From contig NZ_JAHVIT010000002.1 of NCBI RefSeq assembly GCF_019801605.1, positions 558,001-622,000 of the forward strand: 64,000 bases of DNA, given 5' to 3'. Under the pieces are notes generated by a model. It worked only from the letters and a program-made list of their open reading frames with translations, was not told the DNA's origin and ran no database searches. This DNA comes from Maritimibacter alkaliphilus. Lineage in GTDB: Bacteria > Pseudomonadota > Alphaproteobacteria > Rhodobacterales > Rhodobacteraceae. Below, piece after piece: positions 47,983-55,871 of the stretch. The first letter of the stretch is position 1; each line of letters opens with the position of its first letter. The translations under genes were made by a program, and so were the position numbers.

Positions 47983-48000
47983 CTGAAGGATTTCCTTCAG
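47983..48000. promoter_or_regulatory. Palindrome upstream of the GMC dehydrogenase operon
   Basis: CTGAAGGA-TT-TCCTTCAG is a perfect 8-bp inverted repeat with a 2-nt centre, 196 bp upstream of the small-subunit ATG. CTGAAG recurs at 47964. It is a likely protein site, or a hairpin in a leader. Confidence 0.4.
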
Positions 48001-48086
48001 AATGGCTGATGGATTTACCCTCACACAAGGGCAAAGTTGGCCCTCTGCGCGGGATGACTGTGTACTGATGCACACAATTCTCGATG

Positions 48087-48133
48087 TTTGTGATCACAAA
48101 AATTGGCCAGAGACCGGTGTTTGCGATCACAAA
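48087..48133. promoter_or_regulatory. Tandem operator-like palindromes TTTGTGATCACAAA / TTTGCGATCACAAA
   Basis: A perfect 14-bp palindrome at 48087-48100 is followed by a second copy at 48120-48133 with one changed base. Centres are 33 bp apart, close to three helical turns. They sit in the 660-bp gap between the GMC operon and the orphan receptor gene, 315 bp from the latter's start. Apart from these sites, 47788-48447 holds no gene I can support. Confidence 0.55.
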
Positions 48134-48447
48134 GAGACCGGCGCGGCACCGGCCGGACCTGCCCGGCCAGCGTACCGCTGTTCCCGCGATCTGTCCCGCG
48201 AGCGACGCGCCAGCCGCGTGGCGGGCTGCGGAGAGGTCCGTCAGCGCAGGGCTTGCGAAAATACCCGTTCCGCTCCCCTGCGCTTCGGTCTAGGCTGGGG
48301 GCGGAGACGGGGATTTCCCCGGAGGAGAAGACGGCAAATCGACGCGGGCGGGGAGGCCCGGGGCGAGGCGCCGGGGCCACGGGCCCGAAGCAGGCGCAGG
48401 GCAGCCCGGTGGAGCGGGCGCCCCGCACGTCAGGGAGGAGACGTCGG

Positions 48448-49524
48448 ATGATCCGCGATCTGGCCGGGGGCCTTGCCGCCCTCGCTTTCGCCGTTACCGC
48501 AACCGCCGCAGCCCCGGACCGGGCCGGGGCGCAGGGGCTGCCACAGCCGATCAATATCGCCAAGCCGCGCGTCGAACTGGCGCTGTCGCACTGGCTGCCC
48601 GCCGACCACCCGCTCGTCACCCATGGGTTCACACCCTGGGCGCGGGCGATCGAACGCGCGAGCGGCGGGCGCCTGGAGGTGGCGCTCTATCCAGCGCAGC
48701 AACTGGGCCGCGCGGCGGAGCACTACGACATGGCCCGCGAGGGCAGTGCCGATATCGTCTTCATCAACCAGGGCTATTCGCCGGGCCGCTTCCCGCTGCT
48801 GTCCCTGACCGAGATGCCGATGCTGGTCTCGGACGCGGTGACGGGCTCGAAAGCCATCCAGCAATGGTACGCCGAATACGCGCCGCAGGAGATGGCGGGC
48901 GTCTATCCCTGCCTCGTCTTCCAGCATGATCCCGGCACGCTGCACGCGATGTCCGGCCCGCTGAGTGCGCCGGAGGACCTGAAGGGGCGCAGCGTGCGTC
49001 CGGCCAACGGCACGATGGTGGAACTGATCCGCGACCTTGGCGGCGAGGCTGTCCTCGCCCCCGCGCCCGAGATGCAGGCGATGCTGGAGCAGGGCGCGGT
49101 CGAGGTGATCGCGGCACCCTGGGACAGTCTCGTCACCTTCGGGCTGGACCGGACGCTGACCCATCACCTGGATATGCCGTTCTACAGTTCGACCTTTGCG
49201 ATCCTGATGAACGCCGCGCGGATCGAGGCGCTCGCCCCCGAGGACCGTGCCATCATCGACCGGCATTGCACGCCGGAGGCGTCGGAGCGCATGGCCGCAG
49301 GCTGGGTGGCGGAAGAGCACAAGGGTCGCGCCGTGCTGGAGGGACGCCCGGGCCACGTGACCTACAGGCCCTCGCCGAAGGAGATCGACGCGTGGAAGGC
49401 GGCGACTGCGCCGCTGATGGCGGGCTGGCGCAGGAACGTGGCGAACCAGACCGGTGTCGATCCCGACGTGGCACTTGCCGGACTGGAGCGCCGGCTGGAA
49501 GCGGCGGGCGCGCTCTACGAGTGA
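48448..49524 (+). CDS. Orphan TRAP-type substrate-binding protein (DctP family)
   Basis: A 358-residue protein with a signal peptide (about 1-29, MIRDLAGGLAALAFAVTATAA) and a DctP body: LSHWLPADHPLVTHGFTPWARAIERASGGRLEVALYPAQQLG and DLKGRSVRPANGTMVELIRDLGGEAV. The start is supported by CAGGGAGGAG upstream. No dctQ or dctM gene is next to it, so it must use distant or shared permeases, or act as a sensor receptor. It is divergent from the GMC dehydrogenase operon across a region with tandem operators, which hints at a joint role in handling the same substrate. Confidence 0.85.
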   Translation: MIRDLAGGLAALAFAVTATAAAPDRAGAQGLPQPINIAKPRVELALSHWLPADHPLVTHGFTPWARAIERASGGRLEVALYPAQQLGRAAEHYDMAREGSADIVFINQGYSPGRFPLLSLTEMPMLVSDAVTGSKAIQQWYAEYAPQEMAGVYPCLVFQHDPGTLHAMSGPLSAPEDLKGRSVRPANGTMVELIRDLGGEAVLAPAPEMQAMLEQGAVEVIAAPWDSLVTFGLDRTLTHHLDMPFYSSTFAILMNAARIEALAPEDRAIIDRHCTPEASERMAAGWVAEEHKGRAVLEGRPGHVTYRPSPKEIDAWKAATAPLMAGWRRNVANQTGVDPDVALAGLERRLEAAGALYE

Positions 49525-49528
49525 GGTC

Positions 49529-49559
49529 GCCCGGACGCCGCCCGGACGCCGCCCGGACG
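49529..49559. repeat. Short tandem repeat, period 11
   Basis: GCCCGGACGCC occurs twice in tandem plus a partial third copy, starting four bases after the receptor gene stop. Confidence 0.8.
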
Positions 49560-49825
49560 GGGAGGGGCGCGAGGGGGCCGCGAACCGGACCCGTGGTGCC
49601 GTGCGGGCTTGCGTGACTTCGGCGCCGCCCCGTGGGGCAGGGCGCCGCAAGAGATGTGCCCGGGACAGGACGTTCCAGCCGGTCCCGCGTGGCACGGCGG
49701 CGGAGGACAGGGGATGCCCTCCGCCGATCCATCGGCAGAGTTGTGCGGGGCGCAGGCACAAGGGGCGCGCCTGAAGTGGGCCCCCGAGGCCGGGCCACCG
49801 TCGGGGGCGGCCGCCCGATCGCCTG

Positions 49826-49892
49826 CTGCTCGCCTGCGACCGGGGTGCCAGGCTCAGGCTGGCAGTTGGGCCCGCAAGGGGCTGGCGAGCAG
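49826..49892 (-). other. Nested inverted repeats at the 3-prime end of the pyrE operon
   Basis: Outer arms CTGCTCGCC (49826-49834) and GGCGAGCAG (49884-49892) enclose an inner hairpin TGCCAG/CTGGCA (49846-49864). Read on the minus strand, this follows the last gene by a few bases and may be a structured 3-prime end. There is no U-tract. The remaining gap 49560-49825 shows no gene. Confidence 0.4.
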
Positions 49893-49894
49893 GA

Positions 49895-50215
49895 TCAGAC
49901 GCGGGTGCTGGCGCGGGCTGCGGCGACGCGGTTCAGCGCGGCGAGGATCGTCTCGGGCTCACCCGCCTCATAGGCCGCCTGCAGCGCCTCGATGTCCTTC
50001 TGGAAGGCCTCGAAGCTCTGTTCCAGATCCTGCTTCGACATCGGCATCCGCTCGTGCAGGTCGGCAAAGTTCTCGGCGCTGGTGGCGATCAGGTAGAAGG
50101 CAGCGGCGTGCTGGGGTTCGGCCACGGCCTTGGTGAAGGACTTCTTGGCCACCGCCTCGTAGGCGAGAATGCTGCGGCCCTGCTCCTTGAGCGTGTCGAG
50201 AATGAAGGTGAACAT
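49895..50215 (-). CDS. Small conserved-looking protein of unknown function, last gene of the pyr/TRAP operon
   Basis: A 106-residue, mostly helical protein (FTFILDTLKEQGRSILAYEA, AAFYLIATSAENFADLHERM, LEQSFEAFQKDIEALQAAY). No signal peptide, Cys cluster or known catalytic motif is seen. It starts 15 bases after the pyrE stop with AAGGAATAG as ribosome site, so it is probably co-transcribed with the operon. Codon use matches its neighbours. I do not recognise the family; the helical pattern would suit a small binding or regulatory protein. Confidence 0.65.
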   Translation of the reverse strand: MFTFILDTLKEQGRSILAYEAVAKKSFTKAVAEPQHAAAFYLIATSAENFADLHERMPMSKQDLEQSFEAFQKDIEALQAAYEAGEPETILAALNRVAAARASTRV

Positions 50216-50230
50216 TGTCTATTCCTTTGG

Positions 50231-50941
50231 TCAGAAGATCAGGCGGCGGGAGCCGCCGTGGGCCGCGGACCAGTCCAGCGGCGCGTCGAGGAAGCTGGCG
50301 ATACGGTCCAGTTCCTCGGGGGTGAACCATGTGCCTTCCTTGGCGACGGCAAGGATGTCACGCCAGGTGGCAAGGGCATGCAGCCGCAGCCCGTGGTCGG
50401 CAAGGGCGGCGCGTGTTTCGGGGAAGATGTCATACTGGAACAGCATGATCACGTCGCGCACCCGCACGTCGGCCTGCCGCAGCGCCTCGCAGAAGCGGAT
50501 CTTGGAGGCGCCGTCCGTGGTCAGGTCCTCCACCAGCAGCACGCGCTGTCCGGGCCGGGCCTCGCCTTCGATCATCGCGGAGGGGCCGAAGCCCTGCGCG
50601 CGCTTGCGGACGTAGAGCATGGGCTTGCCGGTCATCGCGGCGATCCATGCGGCAAAGGGAATGCCGGCGGTTTCCGCGCCCGCGATGCTGTCGATCTGGT
50701 CGCGGCCGATATCGGCGTCCAGCACCTCCACGGCAAAGCGCATCAGCATCTCGCGGATCGCGGGATGCGAGATCACCTTGCGCACGTTGATGTAGACCGG
50801 GCTCGCCACGCCGGAGGACAGGATAAAGGGCCGCTCGCCGGCCAGTTCCACGGCGCCGATCTCCAGCAGCGCGCGGGCGGTGCGGCGGGCGAAATCCTGT
50901 CGGGTTTCGGGGGCGAGTGGCATGGGCAGGGGTCCGGTCAT
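50231..50941 (-). CDS. pyrE: Orotate phosphoribosyltransferase
   Basis: A 236-residue type I phosphoribosyltransferase. GQRVLLVEDLTTDGASK at 131-147 is the PRPP loop; the N-terminal SGVASPVYINVRKVISHP and the YVRKRAQGFG loop match PyrE. It converts orotate and PRPP to OMP. Its ATG overlaps the upstream amidohydrolase stop (ATGA), and it is followed by the small unknown gene. Unlike most relatives it is linked to a TRAP transporter and to an N-carbamoyl hydrolase rather than to pyrC, suggesting salvage of exogenous orotate. Confidence 0.95.
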   Translation of the reverse strand: MTGPLPMPLAPETRQDFARRTARALLEIGAVELAGERPFILSSGVASPVYINVRKVISHPAIREMLMRFAVEVLDADIGRDQIDSIAGAETAGIPFAAWIAAMTGKPMLYVRKRAQGFGPSAMIEGEARPGQRVLLVEDLTTDGASKIRFCEALRQADVRVRDVIMLFQYDIFPETRAALADHGLRLHALATWRDILAVAKEGTWFTPEELDRIASFLDAPLDWSAAHGGSRRLIF

Positions 50942-52206
50942 TCTTCGCCCTCCAGATAGGCGGAAAGCACCGCCGTGCCCACCATGAAATCACCGATTTC
51001 CATGGCCTCGTCGGGGTTGTGGCTGCCGTTGCGGTTGCGCACGAAGACCATGCCCGCGGGAATCCCGGCCTGCGCAAAGATCGCCGCGTCGTGTCCGCCG
51101 CCCGAGGCCATGGTGAAATGATCGCCCGTGGCGCGGGTCATCGCCGCCTCCAGCCCCGCGATGATCTGCGGGTCCATCAATGCCGGGGCGACTGCGACCT
51201 CTGCGCCGGTGTCGAAGCTGACGCCGCGCGACCGGGCGATGTCGTCCATCTGCTCGCGCAGGTAGGCGCGCATCTGGTCCAGCACCTCGACCTCCTGCGA
51301 GCGGATGTCGAGCGAGAAGGCCAGTTCGTCGGGAATCCGCGAGATCGCGTGGCGCGTGGGATCGGTGCCCACGATGCCCGAGGTCAGCACGAGGTCGCGA
51401 CCGGTCTGCGACAGGTGCCGCCATGTGTCGTCGAGCCGGTGCATGAGTTCGGCAAAGGCCAGCACGGGGTCATGGCGATAGGCCCGCGGCACGGCGCCGG
51501 AGTGACCGGCCTGACCGATGCAGCGGATCTGCCGGTGGCGGAAGTTGCCCCGGATGCCCGAGACGACCGCGGCGGGAATGTTGCGTTCGACCAGCAATGG
51601 GCCCTGTTCGATGTGCAGCTCCAGATAGGCCTCGATCTTCGACAGGTCGCAGATCGGCTGGTTGGCCGCGATCGGCGCGGTGTCGATGCCAAGCGCGTCG
51701 AGATGCGCGCGCAGCGGGCGTCCGTCGGTCTTGTGGGTGGCGGCGAGTTCATCCGCGGGCAGCGACCCGGTCAGCATCTTGGAGCCGAGGTAACAGGCCC
51801 CGAACCACGCGCTTTCCTCGCCGCGCATGGCAAGGCATTTGACCGGGCGGCGGAAGCGGCTGCCAGTGCGGGCGGCGCGGATCAGCACGATCAGCCCGGC
51901 CGCGACCCCGGCGAGCCCGTCGAAGTTGCCGCCCATGGGCACGCTGTCCACGTGGGAGCCGATGAGCACCCAGCTTTCGGCCTCTGCATCCTCGGGCAGG
52001 GAAAAGAGCAGGTTGCGGCCCGCGTCCTCCTCCACCGCCAGCCCGTTGCGGCGGGCGAAGTCCGCCAGCCAGTCGAGCGTCGCCGTCTCCACCTCCGAAA
52101 AGGCCGGGCGGCTGACGCCCGCTGCATCCGGCGACAGGGCGCGGATGCCGTCGAAAATCTCCTCCGCCAGCGAGGCGAGGGCGGGATCGGCCTGTAGGTC
52201 CTTCAT
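50938..52206 (-). CDS. Zn-dependent N-carbamoyl-amino-acid hydrolase (M20 amidohydrolase family)
   Basis: A 422-residue M20-family amidase of the hydantoinase/carbamoylase and allantoate amidohydrolase group. GSHVDSVPMGGNFDG supplies metal ligands His85 and Asp96, GEES at 129-132 the bridging and catalytic glutamates, His198 in ELHIEQGP and the terminal GGGHDAAIF the remaining ligand. These enzymes release CO2 and ammonia from N-carbamoyl amino acids or ureido acids. The overlap with pyrD (ATGA upstream) and pyrE (ATGA downstream) makes N-carbamoyl-L-aspartate (ureidosuccinate) an attractive substrate, but that is inference. No dihydroorotase gene is visible. Confidence 0.88.
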   Translation of the reverse strand: MKDLQADPALASLAEEIFDGIRALSPDAAGVSRPAFSEVETATLDWLADFARRNGLAVEEDAGRNLLFSLPEDAEAESWVLIGSHVDSVPMGGNFDGLAGVAAGLIVLIRAARTGSRFRRPVKCLAMRGEESAWFGACYLGSKMLTGSLPADELAATHKTDGRPLRAHLDALGIDTAPIAANQPICDLSKIEAYLELHIEQGPLLVERNIPAAVVSGIRGNFRHRQIRCIGQAGHSGAVPRAYRHDPVLAFAELMHRLDDTWRHLSQTGRDLVLTSGIVGTDPTRHAISRIPDELAFSLDIRSQEVEVLDQMRAYLREQMDDIARSRGVSFDTGAEVAVAPALMDPQIIAGLEAAMTRATGDHFTMASGGGHDAAIFAQAGIPAGMVFVRNRNGSHNPDEAMEIGDFMVGTAVLSAYLEGEE

Positions 52207-53141
52207 TCGTGCAGCCCCTCTGCCGGGGCCTCGACCGTGCCGATGATCTGCGACAGCGAGGTGACGCCCTGCGCCTGCATCCAGCCCGAAAGCTCTGCCA
52301 CGAGACGCGCCATGACGGTGGGCGACTGGAAGGTCGCGGTGCCCACCTGAACGGCGGCCGCCCCTGCGATGAGGAACTCCAGCACATCGTCGAGCGTGGC
52401 GATGCCGCCGCAGCCGATCACGGGGATGCGGCAGGCCTGCGCCGTCTGGTAGGTCATCCGCAGGGCGATGGGCTTGATCGCCGGGCCGGACATGCCGCCC
52501 ATGACATTGCCCAGCCTGGGCCGGCGGGTGCTGATGTCGATGGACATGCCAAGCGCCGTGTTCGCCACCACGAGGGCATCGGCCCCGGCGGCCTCGGCGG
52601 CCAATGCGACCTCCACCGGCTCACCGGTGTTGGGGGTCAGCTTGGCCCAGAGGGGCAGGTCGGTTTCCGCGCGCAGCCGGGTGACGACATCCCGGGTCGT
52701 CTCGGGGCGCATGGCGAAGGCCTGACCGTTGGCCTCGATGTTCGGGCAGGAGATATTCGCCTCGATCGCCGCCACGCCGGGCAGCGAGACCTCGGCGCAG
52801 AGTTGGGCGAATTCATCCATCGAATGGGCCGAGATCGAGACCACCAGCGGCGCGCCGTAGCGGGCCCAGTAGGGCAGCATCCGTTCCCGGAAATCCTCGA
52901 TCCCCTTGGAGGGGATGCCGATGGCGTTCAGCATCCCGCCTTGCAGATCACAGACCCGGGGCGTCGGATTGCCGTCGCGCTTGCCGTGCATGATCGTCTT
53001 CAGGACATGCGCGCCGAGGATGTCGAGGTCGAAGACATCGGAGAGGTCCTCGGAAAAGGTGCCAGAGGCCGGCATGATCGGATTGGCGAGGCGCAGCGCG
53101 CCCACCTGCGCCGAAAGGTCGGGGGTCATCAGGTCCTTCAT
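52203..53141 (-). CDS. pyrD: Dihydroorotate dehydrogenase, class 1B catalytic subunit
   Basis: A 312-residue FMN enzyme. NISCPN at about 129-134 places a Cys (Cys132) where class 1 enzymes have their catalytic base; class 2 enzymes have Ser there. Partnership with PyrK, whose gene shares a TGATG with it, confirms class 1B. The reaction is dihydroorotate to orotate (or the reverse) with NAD through PyrK. The ATG at 53141 is fixed by that overlap. Class 1B is typical of Gram-positive bacteria; most Proteobacteria use the membrane class 2 enzyme, so its presence next to a transporter is notable. Confidence 0.93.
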   Translation of the reverse strand: MKDLMTPDLSAQVGALRLANPIMPASGTFSEDLSDVFDLDILGAHVLKTIMHGKRDGNPTPRVCDLQGGMLNAIGIPSKGIEDFRERMLPYWARYGAPLVVSISAHSMDEFAQLCAEVSLPGVAAIEANISCPNIEANGQAFAMRPETTRDVVTRLRAETDLPLWAKLTPNTGEPVEVALAAEAAGADALVVANTALGMSIDISTRRPRLGNVMGGMSGPAIKPIALRMTYQTAQACRIPVIGCGGIATLDDVLEFLIAGAAAVQVGTATFQSPTVMARLVAELSGWMQAQGVTSLSQIIGTVEAPAEGLHE

Positions 53142-53983
53142 CACATCGCCTCCGCAATGGGGAAGACCGGGCCTTCGCGGCAGACCCGGCGCTGGATCAC
53201 GCGCTCGCCCACCCGGAAGGGGCGCACGCAGGCCTGACACATGCCGAGACCGCAGGCCATCTGCTGTTCCATGGCGATCTCGCCGGGGATGCCGTGGGTG
53301 CGGCCAAGGTCCTGCAACAGACGCAACAGCCGCGAGGAGCCGCAGGTGTAGAAGGCATCGACCTGACCTGCCGCGATGCGGGCCTCGATCAGCGGGCGCA
53401 GTGCCTCGGGGGTGGAGGAGCCATCCTCGTCATGGACCACGATCACCTCGGCGCCGTAGTCGCGGAACAGCTCGACCGACATGGCCAGTTCCGGCCTGCG
53501 GGCGGAGCAGATGGCGGTGAGACGGCGTCCCCTGGCCTGTGCCTCGCGCGCCAGCGGGGCCAGCGTGGCAAGGCCCACGCCGCGCGCCACCAGCATCAGG
53601 TTCTGCCACTCCTCGGGCATCGAGAAGCCCTGACCCAGCGGCCCCAGCACGTTCAGGCTGTCGCCCGCGCACAGGGTGGCAAGGCCCCGGGTGCCGGCGC
53701 CTGCGACCTTGTAGAGGAACTGGAGGCGGCCCGACTCGGCGTCATAGCCATAGATGCTCATCGGGCGGCGCAGGAAGGGATGCTCCCCCTCCGGCGCGGG
53801 GCAGAGCAGCTGGAAGAACTGGCCCGGCTGGCAATTCAGCGCCTCGCGCGGCGCGTCCAGCACCAGCAGGCGATATTCGCCGTTCACGGGGGTGTTGGAG
53901 ACGACGACGGCGCTTGCCTCGAGGCAACGGGCGCTCAGGCCCTCGGGCGCAGGCACCGAGAGGATCGTGGGAGACAGGGACAT
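53141..53983 (-). CDS. pyrK: Dihydroorotate dehydrogenase electron transfer subunit PyrK
   Basis: A 280-residue ferredoxin-reductase-like subunit. The N-terminal FAD domain has CQPGQFFQLLCPAPEGEHPFLRRPMSIY, the NAD domain MLVARGVGLATLAPLA, and a 2Fe-2S domain with ACGLGMCQAC (C-x4-C-x2-C) and a later Cys in RRVCREGP. It shuttles electrons between PyrD-FMN and NAD. The stop shares a base with the pyrD start. It begins 12 bp after dctM, so the transporter and enzyme genes are one operon. Confidence 0.94.
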   Translation of the reverse strand: MSLSPTILSVPAPEGLSARCLEASAVVVSNTPVNGEYRLLVLDAPREALNCQPGQFFQLLCPAPEGEHPFLRRPMSIYGYDAESGRLQFLYKVAGAGTRGLATLCAGDSLNVLGPLGQGFSMPEEWQNLMLVARGVGLATLAPLAREAQARGRRLTAICSARRPELAMSVELFRDYGAEVIVVHDEDGSSTPEALRPLIEARIAAGQVDAFYTCGSSRLLRLLQDLGRTHGIPGEIAMEQQMACGLGMCQACVRPFRVGERVIQRRVCREGPVFPIAEAM

Positions 53984-53995
53984 TTTGGACCTTTC

Positions 53996-55279
53996 TCAGC
54001 CGAAGAAGAGACGCGGCACGAAGAGCGAGATTTGCGGGATGTAGGTGATCAGCAGCAGGACGATCAGGTTCACCAGAACGAAGGGCCAGACACCGGCGAT
54101 GATCTGCGCCACCGGGCGCCCTAGCGTCGAGGAGGCGACGAAGATGTCGAGCCCGAAGGGCGGTGTGATCATGCCGAGGCAGACGTTCAGGGTGACGATC
54201 ATGCCGAAGTGCACCGGGTCGATCCCGAAGCTGAGCGCGACCGGGTAGAGCGGCGGCACCAGCACCAGCATGGTTGAGTTCGGATCGACGAACATCCCCG
54301 CGATGAAGAAGCAGACGTTGACCGCGATCAGGAAGGTGATCCGCCCGGCGTCCGCCGCGTCGAGGAAGGAGATGATCGAGTTGGGCACCTGCGCCAGCGT
54401 GACGAAGAAGGAGATCAGCCCGCCCATGGCCAGCAGCACGAAGATGATCGCGGTGTTGATCGCGCTGTCCTCGGTGATCTTGAAGAGGCCCTTCAGGTCG
54501 AGGCTGCGGAAGACGATCATTTCCACGAGGATCGCGTAGACCACGCTGACGGCGGCGGCCTCGGTGGGCGTGATGACGCCCGAGTAGATGCCGCCGAGGA
54601 TGATCACCGGCATGCCGAGCGCCCATTTCGCATCCCACATGGCGCGGAAGCGCGCGGACCACGGCAGTTTCGGCCCGGGCTCCACGCCGTCCTTGATGGC
54701 CTGCAGGTGCACGAAGACCGAGAAGGCGATGCCGAGGACGACCCCCACGGCGAGGCCGCCCGCGAAGAGCTGCGAGATCGAGGTGCCGGTGATCCAGCCA
54801 TAGACGATCAGCGTGATCGAGGGCGGGATCAGCAGGGCGGTCTCGGCGCTGGCGACCAGCAGGCCGAGGGAGAACTTGTCGGAATAGCCTGCCGCGCGCA
54901 TCTCGGGATAGACCATGCGGCCCATTGCGGCGACCGTTGCAGGTGCCGAGCCCGAGACCGAGCCGAAGGCCATCGAGCCACCGACGACCACGTGACCGAT
55001 GCCGCCGCGGGTGTGGCCCAGCAGGGCCTTCACCACGCCGACCAGCTGGCGTGCGATCTGACCCGAGCCCATGAGGTTCGCGGCGAAGATGAAGAAGGGG
55101 ATCGCCAGCAGGGTGGAATGGTCGATGCCGCCCACGATCTTCTGCACCACCGCCGCATCGGGCAGCTTGCCATAGAAGGCTTCCTTGTAGGCGAGCGCAG
55201 GCACACCCAGCACCAGCAGCATCTCGAAGCCGGCGGCCAGCAGGACCACCGCGAGGAGGATAATCAGGGTGAGGATCAT
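53996..55279 (-). CDS. TRAP transporter large permease DctM (pyrimidine-gene-linked)
   Basis: A 427-residue large permease with about 12 helices. VGGSMAFGSVSGSAPATVAAMGRMVYPEM, ASAETALLIPPSITLIVYGWITGTS and NVCLGMITPPFGLDIFVASS are the DctM hallmarks. It overlaps dctQ (ATGA) and is followed after 12 bp by pyrK. The substrate is a carboxylate; genomic coupling to PyrKD and PyrE suggests orotate, dihydroorotate or ureidosuccinate. Confidence 0.94.
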   Translation of the reverse strand: MILTLIILLAVVLLAAGFEMLLVLGVPALAYKEAFYGKLPDAAVVQKIVGGIDHSTLLAIPFFIFAANLMGSGQIARQLVGVVKALLGHTRGGIGHVVVGGSMAFGSVSGSAPATVAAMGRMVYPEMRAAGYSDKFSLGLLVASAETALLIPPSITLIVYGWITGTSISQLFAGGLAVGVVLGIAFSVFVHLQAIKDGVEPGPKLPWSARFRAMWDAKWALGMPVIILGGIYSGVITPTEAAAVSVVYAILVEMIVFRSLDLKGLFKITEDSAINTAIIFVLLAMGGLISFFVTLAQVPNSIISFLDAADAGRITFLIAVNVCFFIAGMFVDPNSTMLVLVPPLYPVALSFGIDPVHFGMIVTLNVCLGMITPPFGLDIFVASSTLGRPVAQIIAGVWPFVLVNLIVLLLITYIPQISLFVPRLFFG

Positions 55280-55773
55280 GCGTCGGACTCCTGCGGCGCA
55301 AAGCGGTCGATCACGCCGAAGAGGCTGAGGCCGTAACGCAGCGCCAGCAGGACGAAGCCCACCACCGGCGCGATGTAGATGTAGCCCATGGGCACGCCCA
55401 GCGTGGGCGAGCTCTGGCCGGTTTTCAGCACGAACTGCACGAGGCCCCAGCCGAGCCATGCGACGTAGAGGCTGAAGATGACCCCGACCACGTCGATGCT
55501 GCGCTGCACCAGCTTGTGCAGGTGGTCGGGCAGCTTCTCGCGCAGGTTGGTGATGCCGACGTGCTTGCCGCGCTCCAGCGCGAGGCCAAGGGCAAGGAAG
55601 ACGAGGAAGAGGTTCATCAAGCGCACGGCCTCTTCGATCCAGGCGAAGCGGCTTGCGAAGGTGCCGCCGATTTCCCGCGTGATCACGGAACCGGTGTAGA
55701 GCAGCACCATGGTGAGGAAGAGCGTGACCAGCACGCTGCGTTCGATCACCCGGAGAAGGCGGAGGGCTTGCAT
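55276..55773 (-). CDS. TRAP transporter small permease DctQ (pyrimidine-gene-linked)
   Basis: A 165-residue, four-helix small permease; GLALERGKHVGITNLREKLPDHL is the conserved DctQ loop. ATG at 55773 is chosen because AGAGGAG lies just upstream. Its stop overlaps the dctM start (ATGA). It lies 98 bp after dctP, separated by a short hairpin. Confidence 0.88.
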   Translation of the reverse strand: MQALRLLRVIERSVLVTLFLTMVLLYTGSVITREIGGTFASRFAWIEEAVRLMNLFLVFLALGLALERGKHVGITNLREKLPDHLHKLVQRSIDVVGVIFSLYVAWLGWGLVQFVLKTGQSSPTLGVPMGYIYIAPVVGFVLLALRYGLSLFGVIDRFAPQESDA

Positions 55774-55832
55774 GAGAACTCCTCTGAAACAAAGGACCCG
55801 GGCGCGGGGCAATGCCGGCCCGGGCAAGTCGG

Positions 55833-55848
55833 CCCGCCCGAAGGCGGG
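55833..55848 (-). other. Intercistronic hairpin between dctP and dctQ
   Basis: CCCGCC and GGCGGG pair around CGAA (TTCG tetraloop on the minus strand, the transcribed sense). Position just after dctP matches the hairpin found in the other TRAP operon. Confidence 0.55.
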
Positions 55849-55871
55849 ACGGGGAGATTTTCGGGGGCCGC

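Noticed and set aside
49529-49559. Short 11-bp tandem repeat as a possible CRISPR-like array
   Set aside because: No unique spacers and only about three units; it is a simple tandem repeat.
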